Shown: in pieces, positions 44,349-52,829 of the stretch | How positions within the stretch are numbered: the first letter of the stretch is position 1 | Layout of the letters: each line of letters opens with the position of its first letter | DNA from: Bacteroidales bacterium | GTDB lineage: Bacteria; Bacteroidota; Bacteroidia; Bacteroidales; P3 | Reading direction: 5' to 3' | NCBI GenBank assembly: GCA_017480185.1 | Contig: JAFVBC010000025.1 | Coordinates: 1-64,000 of the forward strand | Length of the DNA: 64,000 bases | Made by a program: the position numbers and the translations under genes | The notes under the pieces: model-generated | Told to the model about the DNA's origin: nothing | Database searches by the model: none | Seen by the model: the letters and a program-made list of their open reading frames with translations, nothing else

Positions 44349-45838
44349 TGTTTGCCCTTTCGCCGTTCAACCCATCGCTGAACGATGGCCTCGGTTTCTA
44401 TGGTGCGCTGTATGATGAGCACCATGCGGTTGTTCTCTTGCGGGGCATAGTCGGTTATGCCACCCACAGGCACCAGCAGCAGTTGGCTGCTACTCACGCC
44501 AAACTGAGTGCAGAGCATGTCGTGTGCGGCACGGCAACGGCGTTCGCTCAACCGCATGTTTTGTCGTGGCGTTCCAGTCAGCGAATCGGCCGCTCCGATG
44601 ACGAAGTATTCCAACGTGTCGGCAGCATTGTTTATATCGCGTGCAAAATGCTGAAGCCGTTTCATGGCATTGTAGTCAATGTCGGCTTTGTTGATCTTGA
44701 AGTATATGGTCGATGCTGGCAAGTTCAATCCCTCGTTGGCTTCTATTATGTCTTCAAGTAGGTTGTTGGCCACAGTTTGTAGTGAGGCTACCGAGTCGAG
44801 ACGTATTTGCAGACTGTCGCGCTGGCGTTCCAACTGCGAAATGGTTGGTACAAGACTCTCCTGCATACCAGCCAAGTTTTGTAGCGAGTCAATGCGCCGC
44901 GACAAATCGTCAATGTGGTTGCCAAGCACCTTTTCGTTGTTGGGGTTGTAGGCATTAAAACGGTGGTTAACCTTCAAGTTTTCCGATTGCTGGGTGTGAT
45001 GGTTATAGCGCAACACGTGGTTGAAAATGGCTATGCGGCATCCCACAGAGACCGATGGCACAAGGTCAAACACGTTCATTGTCGATTTTGCCGTGGTGTA
45101 GGGCGACCAGTCAAAGGTCGATTTGGTGCCCATAAGCTCAAGTGCTGCGTTGACCGAAAAACGTTCACTGAAGTAGTACTCGGCCATCATGCCCACCGAC
45201 CCACAGAGTTCAAAGTTGCGTCGAAAACTTCCAATTGCATATTCTTCAGCATCGCGTGGGTTTTTCTGCTCGCCAAAGAGCATAGCCGCGCCGAAACCCA
45301 TATTGCTCAACACATGCATTCGACGGTGCGACGCATATTCAAAACCGCGTATAAAGTTGGTCCAGTCGAAAGTGACCATGCCCATAACGGCCACAGCGTG
45401 TGCGTGGAACGTCTGATAGTCGGCATAGTAGTCCCACTCTTCCGACACTGGGTTGTAGGTGAGGCGTGTCTCGGCACCAGTGAGGTCTATGAACGGCTGT
45501 CGCCCATAGCGCGACTGACCGCTGACGCTAAACAGGCTGGCGCGCAACGACAGTGCAATGTCGGGCAGCACCCATTTCCCTATCTCGGCGCGCACGTTCC
45601 AGTCGCCAATGCCATTCCATCTTGCTTCGCTCTCGTCTTCGTTTCCAACAAAGGTTTGCAGTCCACCCCCCAATTCAACCCACCAGTTGTCGAATGGCGA
45701 GGCAATGATGTATTGCAGTGTGTCGCGGTCGGTACCCAGAGCGAACCCTTTGAACCACCGTTGTGCAAACACCTGCCCACTCACGCATAGGAGAAAGAGG
45801 ACTACGAGCATTTTTTTCATGTTCGCGATGTGGTTCAT
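44345..45838 (-). CDS. OmpA-family outer-membrane protein
   Basis: A 497-aa protein with signal peptide ending VFA before Gln (MKKMLVVLFLLCVSGQVFA; a start at 45820 is an alternative). Residues about 25-280 look like a beta barrel. Residues about 300-380 hold a coiled-coil region (IDDLSRRIDSLQNLAG, ISQLERQRDSLQIRL). The C-terminal OmpA-like domain (about 395-490) has FVIGAADSLTGTPRQNMRLSERRCRAAHDML; it shows GAAD in place of the usual GHTD. It is first in the 31-kb operon, right after the promoter at 45912-45920, and is joined by ATGA to the small ORF. A wall-anchored scaffold in polysaccharide assembly is one possibility. Confidence 0.85.
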   Translation of the reverse strand: MNHIANMKKMLVVLFLLCVSGQVFAQRWFKGFALGTDRDTLQYIIASPFDNWWVELGGGLQTFVGNEDESEARWNGIGDWNVRAEIGKWVLPDIALSLRASLFSVSGQSRYGRQPFIDLTGAETRLTYNPVSEEWDYYADYQTFHAHAVAVMGMVTFDWTNFIRGFEYASHRRMHVLSNMGFGAAMLFGEQKNPRDAEEYAIGSFRRNFELCGSVGMMAEYYFSERFSVNAALELMGTKSTFDWSPYTTAKSTMNVFDLVPSVSVGCRIAIFNHVLRYNHHTQQSENLKVNHRFNAYNPNNEKVLGNHIDDLSRRIDSLQNLAGMQESLVPTISQLERQRDSLQIRLDSVASLQTVANNLLEDIIEANEGLNLPASTIYFKINKADIDYNAMKRLQHFARDINNAADTLEYFVIGAADSLTGTPRQNMRLSERRCRAAHDMLCTQFGVSSSQLLLVPVGGITDYAPQENNRMVLIIQRTIETEAIVQRWVERRKGKQ

Positions 45839-45911
45839 GTTGTTTCCAGATGATTGATTATTAACTTTTTGGGCTTGTTTGAGGTCTATTGCCAGACCTC
45901 CAAACAAGCGC

Positions 45912-45920
45912 GCAAAGATA
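45912..45920 (-). promoter_or_regulatory. -7 element of the polysaccharide operon
   Basis: The minus strand reads TATCTTTGC, the canonical -7 box, about 75 nt before the ATG at 45838. No convincing TTTG lies 19-21 bp upstream (AT-rich there). It is the only clear promoter seen for the 29-frame minus-strand locus. Confidence 0.7.
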
Positions 45921-46367
45921 CTACATTTTTATTAAGAGAATATTATTTTTAATTCTATTTTGTGTAACTTGTTGATATATAGGCTTGTAGGGGGGGGCTA
46001 AATTTTGCGAAAAATGCGTGGGGTAAGCAATTTTTTGCCGCTCTAATGCCATTTTTGCATGTTCTTTTCTACGGGTCATGGCTCTAACATGTAGGGATTA
46101 ACTAAGGCCGTTCTTCAGTTGTTCTTCAGTCGTTCTTCAGTCAATGACTGAAGAACGACTGAAGAACAACTTAAGAACGGCCTTAGTTAATCCCTACATG
46201 TTAGAGCCATGACCCGTAGAAAAGAACATGCAAAAATGGCATTAGAGCGGCAAAAAATTGCTTACCCCACGCATTTTTCGCAAAATTTAGCCCCCCCCTA
46301 CAAGCCTATATATCAACAAGTTACACAAAATAGAATTAAAAATAATATTCTCTTAATAAAAATGTAG
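45921..46367. other. Gene-free palindromic centre
   Basis: 447 bp between two mirror-image promoters with no gene. It contains the dyad base 46144, an 11-mer repeat hairpin (46110-46178) and the single difference between the arms (C at 46116 against T at 46172, where G would pair). An 8-base G run (45989-45996 region) and its C-run mirror are also present. Nothing resembles a transposase end, attachment site or replication origin. Confidence 0.75.
46110..46178. repeat. Short hairpin of 11-mers at the dyad
   Basis: Right of the dyad: GACTGAAGAAC at 46146-46156, the same at 46157-46167, AACTTAAGAAC at 46168-46178; then GGCCTTAGTTA and ATCCCTACATG. The left side is the reverse complement except at 46116. 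The unit order matches 36-79 at the window start (ACTGAAGAACG twice, then GCCTTACTTGA and TCCCTACTTGA). Confidence 0.85.
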
Positions 46368-46376
46368 TATCTTTGC
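46368..46376 (+). promoter_or_regulatory. -7 element (mirror copy)
   Basis: TATCTTTGC, the mirror of the box at 45912-45920, precedes the right-arm OmpA-family copy. Confidence 0.7.
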
Positions 46377-46449
46377 GCGCTTGTTTGGAGGTCTGGCAAT
46401 AGACCTCAAACAAGCCCAAAAAGTTAATAATCAATCATCTGGAAACAAC

Positions 46450-47943
46450 ATGAACCACATCGCGAACATGAAAAAAATGCTCGTAGTCCTCTTTCTCCTA
46501 TGCGTGAGTGGGCAGGTGTTTGCACAACGGTGGTTCAAAGGGTTCGCTCTGGGTACCGACCGCGACACACTGCAATACATCATTGCCTCGCCATTCGACA
46601 ACTGGTGGGTTGAATTGGGGGGTGGACTGCAAACCTTTGTTGGAAACGAAGACGAGAGCGAAGCAAGATGGAATGGCATTGGCGACTGGAACGTGCGCGC
46701 CGAGATAGGGAAATGGGTGCTGCCCGACATTGCACTGTCGTTGCGCGCCAGCCTGTTTAGCGTCAGCGGTCAGTCGCGCTATGGGCGACAGCCGTTCATA
46801 GACCTCACTGGTGCCGAGACACGCCTCACCTACAACCCAGTGTCGGAAGAGTGGGACTACTATGCCGACTATCAGACGTTCCACGCACACGCTGTGGCCG
46901 TTATGGGCATGGTCACTTTCGACTGGACCAACTTTATACGCGGTTTTGAATATGCGTCGCACCGTCGAATGCATGTGTTGAGCAATATGGGTTTCGGCGC
47001 GGCTATGCTCTTTGGCGAGCAGAAAAACCCACGCGATGCTGAAGAATATGCAATTGGAAGTTTTCGACGCAACTTTGAACTCTGTGGGTCGGTGGGCATG
47101 ATGGCCGAGTACTACTTCAGTGAACGTTTTTCGGTCAACGCAGCACTTGAGCTTATGGGCACCAAATCGACCTTTGACTGGTCGCCCTACACCACGGCAA
47201 AATCGACAATGAACGTGTTTGACCTTGTGCCATCGGTCTCTGTGGGATGCCGCATAGCCATTTTCAACCACGTGTTGCGCTATAACCATCACACCCAGCA
47301 ATCGGAAAACTTGAAGGTTAACCACCGTTTTAATGCCTACAACCCCAACAACGAAAAGGTGCTTGGCAACCACATTGACGATTTGTCGCGGCGCATTGAC
47401 TCGCTACAAAACTTGGCTGGTATGCAGGAGAGTCTTGTACCAACCATTTCGCAGTTGGAACGCCAGCGCGACAGTCTGCAAATACGTCTCGACTCGGTAG
47501 CCTCACTACAAACTGTGGCCAACAACCTACTTGAAGACATAATAGAAGCCAACGAGGGATTGAACTTGCCAGCATCGACCATATACTTCAAGATCAACAA
47601 AGCCGACATTGACTACAATGCCATGAAACGGCTTCAGCATTTTGCACGCGATATAAACAATGCTGCCGACACGTTGGAATACTTCGTCATCGGAGCGGCC
47701 GATTCGCTGACTGGAACGCCACGACAAAACATGCGGTTGAGCGAACGCCGTTGCCGTGCCGCACACGACATGCTCTGCACTCAGTTTGGCGTGAGTAGCA
47801 GCCAACTGCTGCTGGTGCCTGTGGGTGGCATAACCGACTATGCCCCGCAAGAGAACAACCGCATGGTGCTCATCATACAGCGCACCATAGAAACCGAGGC
47901 CATCGTTCAGCGATGGGTTGAACGGCGAAAGGGCAAACAATGA
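46450..47943 (+). CDS. OmpA-family outer-membrane protein (second copy)
   Basis: Identical in protein sequence to the gene at 44345-45838. The alternative start is at 46468. If the arm is an artefact this gene does not exist separately. Confidence 0.8.
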   Translation: MNHIANMKKMLVVLFLLCVSGQVFAQRWFKGFALGTDRDTLQYIIASPFDNWWVELGGGLQTFVGNEDESEARWNGIGDWNVRAEIGKWVLPDIALSLRASLFSVSGQSRYGRQPFIDLTGAETRLTYNPVSEEWDYYADYQTFHAHAVAVMGMVTFDWTNFIRGFEYASHRRMHVLSNMGFGAAMLFGEQKNPRDAEEYAIGSFRRNFELCGSVGMMAEYYFSERFSVNAALELMGTKSTFDWSPYTTAKSTMNVFDLVPSVSVGCRIAIFNHVLRYNHHTQQSENLKVNHRFNAYNPNNEKVLGNHIDDLSRRIDSLQNLAGMQESLVPTISQLERQRDSLQIRLDSVASLQTVANNLLEDIIEANEGLNLPASTIYFKINKADIDYNAMKRLQHFARDINNAADTLEYFVIGAADSLTGTPRQNMRLSERRCRAAHDMLCTQFGVSSSQLLLVPVGGITDYAPQENNRMVLIIQRTIETEAIVQRWVERRKGKQ

Positions 47944-48149
47944 ACTACGCCACAACCGATAACGCCACACAGCGCTACACGCTTGTGAGTTTCGCCATGC
48001 AGCAAGCAATGTCGCGCATTGAGGGAAACGACAAAGGGCGGATTCATCAACTAAAGGGGTGTGGCCGATTGGTGGTTAACATAAACGGATTGGCTGCCGC
48101 TGCCAAGTCCCCTACTCATCCATCAACGACTGTGGCCATCTCTGCATGA
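47940..48149 (+). CDS. Small coupled ORF (second copy)
   Basis: Mirror of 44139-44348, with the same ATGA overlaps at both ends. Confidence 0.45.
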   Translation: MNYATTDNATQRYTLVSFAMQQAMSRIEGNDKGRIHQLKGCGRLVVNINGLAAAAKSPTHPSTTVAISA

Positions 48150-49314
48150 AACGACCGCTGTTTCCATTGAACGATAGCGACTTGCTATCGCTGCCATACA
48201 ACGAGACGAAGGGTATAAATCACGCCTCGCTTGCAGGCCTTAAAAGGGACGACGACACAGTGTTGCAAGCGTTGTTTTCGCTCTACGATCTCCCCTACTC
48301 AAAACTGCTTATCAAAGCTTCTCAAACAGGCGCTTCCACTGATGGTATGGAAGTGATGCCCAGCACGGTGAAAACCGCTACCGAGTTGCAAGCAAGGTTG
48401 ACCAACCACAACGCCAAACTGGTGATGCTTTTGCGCCCAGTGCACACGATAGTCCACCTCAACGACATGCTTTGTACAGCCAACAGCATGATGGGCGTGG
48501 GGCAATATTTGTGCGTCAACGCCGTTACCGATGGTCTAAAAAAGACCCTCATTATGCAGCGTTACCCCGTGGGGGTGCGTTGGGTGGCTGCAGCATCACA
48601 CTATGCAGTTCACCGCATGATGCCAAAATTGTGGTTGACAAAAGGTTTATACTTCAAGTTAACAGGCGGAAAAAACCGCAGCATGAGTCGAGTAGAGATA
48701 CTGGGGCGCATTTGTCGAGCAGGATTTGCCATTGCCGATGAGCGTTTCATTGATGGCAGGCTCTTTGTAACGGCGTGCAAAGTGCAGGCACCACTCACCG
48801 ACCACACGCCAAGTGGCTCGCCAATCATAGTCCTAAACCGAGTGGGACGCAACGGCAAGGAGATTAAGGTGTACAAGTTTCGCACCATGTTCACCTCTCT
48901 GAATACCTGCAAGACTATGTTTACCAATACCAGAGCCTGCAAAATGGCGGTAAATTCAAGGCCGACTATCGGGTGAACGTGTGGGGACGATTGCTGCGCC
49001 CACTGTGGCTCGACGAGCTGCCAATGCTGTGGAATTGGGTGAAAGGCGACTTGAAGTTGGTTGGGGTGCGTCCGCTGAGCCGTCAATATTTCAACCTTTA
49101 CAGCCCCGAAATGCAGGCACTGCGCACAAAAAGTAAGCCTGGGCTGATGCCACCATTCTATTACGAGCGCACCACTCCTAACACCATTGACGAGATACAA
49201 GCATCGGAGCGTAGATATATAGAAGCCTACACCAACGCCCCATTCCGAACCGATTGGCGCTACTTTTGGGGCATTGTGGGCAACATACTCTTCCGTCACA
49301 AAACCTCACAGTAA
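48146..49314 (+). pseudogene. Frameshifted phosphoglycosyl transferase (second copy)
   Basis: Mirror of 42974-44142. The extra TT is at 48890-48891, after the ATG codon of YKFRTM. The same lesion in both arms means the two arms share one source or were copied recently. Confidence 0.8.
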
Positions 49315-49355
49315 AAGAAAACGCGCTGGTGAAACGCCACGACAAAACAGAAAAG

Positions 49356-50201
49356 ATGCAAAAAACCACGGTGATACGCCCCAAAGAGAGTATATTGTCG
49401 GTGGACTGGGGCGAGTTGTGGCGTTATCGCGACCTTTGCAGCCTGCTCATAAAGCGCAATATCACCACCCAATATAAGCAAACCATTCTTGGGCCACTGT
49501 GGTATCTGGTTCAACCATTGCTCACCACCGTGATGTATATGGTGGTGTTTGGCAACATTGCCCGTATACCAACAGATGGACTTCCGCAGCCTCTTTTCTA
49601 CCTTTCGGGCATCTGTTTGTGGCAGTATTTTTCCGATTGTCTGACACAGACCTCGTCAACATTCGTCGACAATGCCGCGCTGTTTGGGAAAGTCTATTTC
49701 CCACGTTTGGTTATGCCCATTGCCAAGGTAATAAGCAACCTGCTACGTTTTTCCATTCAACTGGGGTTATTCCTAATAGTCTACGCCATATATCAAATAT
49801 TCATAATGCCAGGGCAAATACACACCAACATCTACGCTTTGCTGCTACCCGTGTTGGTGCTTCTGCTTGCTCTGCTCGCTCTGGGCTTTGGAATATTGTT
49901 TACAAGCATCACCACCAAGTATAGAGATCTGCAACTATTGCTCGGCTTTGCCGTAAGCTTGTGGATGTATGCCACCCCTGTAATCTACCCTTTAAGCACA
50001 GTAACCAACAACACGTTGCGCATGCTGATGCAGTTAAATCCCCTTACCAGCATCGTTGAGGCCTTCAAATATGGCATGCTCGGTGCAGGAAGCTTCAGCT
50101 GGGGAATGATTGCCTACAGCGCATGCTTTGCCATAGTGGTACTTGCCATAGGCATAGTGGTGTTCAACCGCGTACAACGCTCTTTTCAAGACACAGTATG
50201 A
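49356..50201 (+). CDS. wzm: ABC transporter permease (second copy)
   Basis: Mirror of 42087-42932; identical protein. Confidence 0.88.
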   Translation: MQKTTVIRPKESILSVDWGELWRYRDLCSLLIKRNITTQYKQTILGPLWYLVQPLLTTVMYMVVFGNIARIPTDGLPQPLFYLSGICLWQYFSDCLTQTSSTFVDNAALFGKVYFPRLVMPIAKVISNLLRFSIQLGLFLIVYAIYQIFIMPGQIHTNIYALLLPVLVLLLALLALGFGILFTSITTKYRDLQLLLGFAVSLWMYATPVIYPLSTVTNNTLRMLMQLNPLTSIVEAFKYGMLGAGSFSWGMIAYSACFAIVVLAIGIVVFNRVQRSFQDTV

Positions 50202-51241
50202 GCACCGCGGAAGATGCCATATATGCCTTGCTTCGCGCTGCTGCCACGCAACAGATACCCAATATGGAGGCGTTGCAGACACTTGATACCGCAGCCTGGC
50301 AGCAGTTGATGACCCTATTTCAACGCAACCACCTAATTGTTTTATCGGCCTCGGCCGTGGAAAAAATGCCTCGCGAGAAGCGCCCACCACGCACGGTTTA
50401 TTTGCCTTGGATGGCAGAACGGCAGATGGCCGTGGAGTGGAGCTTACACCAACGCAAGGTGGAGCAAGAGCTTTTGTCGGTGTTTGCAGACAATAACATT
50501 GAGTGCTACACACTTAAAGGGTCAGCCACGGCATCACACTATCCCGTTAAAAATCAACGAGAGTATGCTGATATTGACCTCTTCATACCCCACAACCACG
50601 CTGTCGCCGACCAAATTATAGAACAGAAATATGGTGTTGACATTAGTCATGGTAGCGCCCACCACACAAAATATGACATTCATGGCATAACCATAGAAAG
50701 CCATTACAGGTTGTTTGACCCCTATCTGCCACCCTCTAACAAAGAACTTGAACCGCTGCTAACCAGGCTTATAGCCTCCGCCACCTTTGAGGCGTTGCAC
50801 CTGCTGAGACACGCAGCAATACACTTTGTATCGGGTAGAATAACATTGAGAGAGGTGTGCGACTGGGCTTTCTTACTAAATCATCGGGGCGATGATATTG
50901 ATTGGGCTCTGGTATCTGACATTGTGTCGAAATTCAAAATGCACCAGTTTGCTTCGGCCTTGACCACAATGGCTAACCGAATTATTGAAACAAACTGTCC
51001 GCTTTCTACCCCTATATCAAATAAGCTACAAAACAGGTTTGAACATGATGTGTTGTACGGGCAGGGTGCTGCCGACGAACACGACAAGGAGAATGCGCGC
51101 AGGGCTCTTTGGAAATTAAGAAGATATGCAATAAATAGGTGGAAGCATCGTTTCACTTTGTCTGATAGTAGCATGAAAATGTTCACTTCACGATTATTTC
51201 ACCTTATAAGACACCCCCAAAAGTTGTTGCATAAAATGTAA
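50198..51241 (+). CDS. Nucleotidyltransferase-family protein (second copy)
   Basis: Mirror of 41047-42090; identical protein, ATGA overlap with the permease retained. Confidence 0.78.
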   Translation: MSTAEDAIYALLRAAATQQIPNMEALQTLDTAAWQQLMTLFQRNHLIVLSASAVEKMPREKRPPRTVYLPWMAERQMAVEWSLHQRKVEQELLSVFADNNIECYTLKGSATASHYPVKNQREYADIDLFIPHNHAVADQIIEQKYGVDISHGSAHHTKYDIHGITIESHYRLFDPYLPPSNKELEPLLTRLIASATFEALHLLRHAAIHFVSGRITLREVCDWAFLLNHRGDDIDWALVSDIVSKFKMHQFASALTTMANRIIETNCPLSTPISNKLQNRFEHDVLYGQGAADEHDKENARRALWKLRRYAINRWKHRFTLSDSSMKMFTSRLFHLIRHPQKLLHKM

Positions 51242-51252
51242 AAGTACTTACG

Positions 51253-52557
51253 ATGTCGGTTGCCATTACATTTGAAAATATCAGCAAACTGTATCGGCTG
51301 GGAGTAGTCTCAACAGGCACGTTGCACCACGATTTGAAGCGTTGGTGGGCAACGTCTGTGTTGAGGAAAGAAGACCCCTTTATGAAAGTGGGTGAAACCA
51401 ACGACCGTAGCACTGCTGGAAAGAGCGACTATGTGTGGGCTTTGAAAGACATAAACCTTTCGATAGACCAGGGCGATGTGGTGGGGATAATAGGGCGCAA
51501 CGGGGCTGGCAAGAGTACGTTGCTGAAGATTTTGTCGCGCATCACCTCACCGACCACTGGAACAATCAGAGCCAATGGACGCATAGGTGCTTTGCTTGAG
51601 GTGGGGACTGGCTTTCATCCCGAGATGACTGGTAGAGAAAACATCTTTCTTAACGGAGCCATACTCGGTATGAGTAAGCACGAAATAAGTCGAAAGCTGG
51701 ATGCAATAGTCGACTTCAGTGGCTGCGAAAGATATATTGACACTCCCGTAAAACGCTACAGTAGTGGCATGATGGTAAGGCTTGGATTTGCTGTGGCAGC
51801 ACACCTTGAGCCCGAGATTTTGGTGGTGGACGAAGTGTTGGCCGTTGGCGATGCCGAGTTCCAAAAAAAAGCCATTGGCAAAATGCAAGACGTGAGCCGA
51901 AGCGAGGGGCGCACGGTATTGTTTGTAAGCCACAATATGGCCGCGATTAAAAGCTTGTGTCGCAAGGGAGTGGTACTGAAAAATGGTCAGATTGATTATA
52001 TGGGTACCGCTGCTGCATGTGTAGAACACTATATGGACTATTCAAACGACATAGAGTATTCCTCACAAACAACTATAACGAAAGCTCATCACGATCCTGG
52101 CACACTGCATGAATTGGAATATTTGGAAGTGAGAATGCTCAACGATGTGCGTGCTGTTTCAACCGAAGAGCCTCTTCTTATTGAGGCTACCATTCGCCGA
52201 AACAAACCTTCGATACAGCAATGCCAATTTGGCGTTATCGCGAAAAACCACACTGGCGCCTTTGCCTTTGCCAGTTATTCACAACCCATGCAACTGCCCA
52301 AAGAGGGGTCGTTGTTTAAGGTGGTTATAGAAGTACCCCACCACAACCTGGCTAAAGGGCTATATAGTTTTAATCTAAATATGTCTATTCAAGACTTTGC
52401 CTCGACCATACACGACTACGATATTGTGAGCGATGTGTTGGGCTTTGAAATAAGCTACGTGGATAAAGAGCACAAACGGCCTTTTACAACATGGACGCTT
52501 TCAACCAGTTGCAGTCCAATAGATAGTTTTGCAAACATAACGGAGTGTTTAGAATAA
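51253..52557 (+). CDS. wzt: ABC transporter ATPase, Wzt type (second copy)
   Basis: Mirror of 39731-41035; identical protein with intact Walker A, signature and Walker B. Confidence 0.88.
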   Translation: MSVAITFENISKLYRLGVVSTGTLHHDLKRWWATSVLRKEDPFMKVGETNDRSTAGKSDYVWALKDINLSIDQGDVVGIIGRNGAGKSTLLKILSRITSPTTGTIRANGRIGALLEVGTGFHPEMTGRENIFLNGAILGMSKHEISRKLDAIVDFSGCERYIDTPVKRYSSGMMVRLGFAVAAHLEPEILVVDEVLAVGDAEFQKKAIGKMQDVSRSEGRTVLFVSHNMAAIKSLCRKGVVLKNGQIDYMGTAAACVEHYMDYSNDIEYSSQTTITKAHHDPGTLHELEYLEVRMLNDVRAVSTEEPLLIEATIRRNKPSIQQCQFGVIAKNHTGAFAFASYSQPMQLPKEGSLFKVVIEVPHHNLAKGLYSFNLNMSIQDFASTIHDYDIVSDVLGFEISYVDKEHKRPFTTWTLSTSCSPIDSFANITECLE

Positions 52558-52601
52558 CCCTCATACTTCATCTACACAATCAAATACTACAAGTACACAG
52601 C

Positions 52602-52793
52602 ATGAATGATCACAAAACCTACCTAAAGCCCGAGCTTATCGTGGTTGAAATGAATGTTGAACACGGGTATGCTATGTCGACACAAGCAACCGGATTCCCA
52701 CTTCTTTCAGGAAATAAAAGTGGAAACAATGGGGGGAGTGTGAACCAATACGACGATGGTAGCAATTGGAGTTCTGCATCCGACTGGTTTTAA
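52602..52793 (+). CDS. Small KPEL-type peptide (second copy)
   Basis: Mirror of 39495-39686; ATG at 52602. Confidence 0.55.
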   Translation: MNDHKTYLKPELIVVEMNVEHGYAMSTQATGFPLLSGNKSGNNGGSVNQYDDGSNWSSASDWF

Positions 52794-52829
52794 TAAACAA
52801 TAGTTGGTTCATACTAATACAGCGTTGTT

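Larger units (their letters stand above)
28288..46143 (+). repeat. Left arm of a giant inverted repeat
   Basis: Every reading frame of 28288-46143 recurs on the opposite strand at 46145-64000, with position x pairing with 92288-x. The end points were checked base by base: 28288 onward is the reverse complement of the last 20 bases of the window. The dyad-proximal 180 bases were also compared, and one difference was found (46116/46172). This arm is continuous with the unique sequence on its left and is therefore the likely genuine one. Its true left boundary is not visible because the partner runs out of the window. Confidence 0.97.

Noticed and set aside
44915..45790. 291-codon open frame opposite the OmpA-family gene (mirror at 46498-47373)
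   Set aside because: It is antisense to a gene with a clear signal peptide and OmpA domain, has no family-like motif and no promoter. A shadow frame.
46110..46178. Hairpin telomere (telomere resolution site) of a linear replicon
   Set aside because: No protelomerase-like gene in the window, and the arms carry ordinary chromosomal polysaccharide genes. Kept only as a remote alternative.
46081..46200. Transposon or IS inverted-repeat ends, or a CRISPR-like array, at the dyad
   Set aside because: There is no transposase or cas gene, no target-site duplication, and the 11-mers are contiguous with no spacers of constant length.
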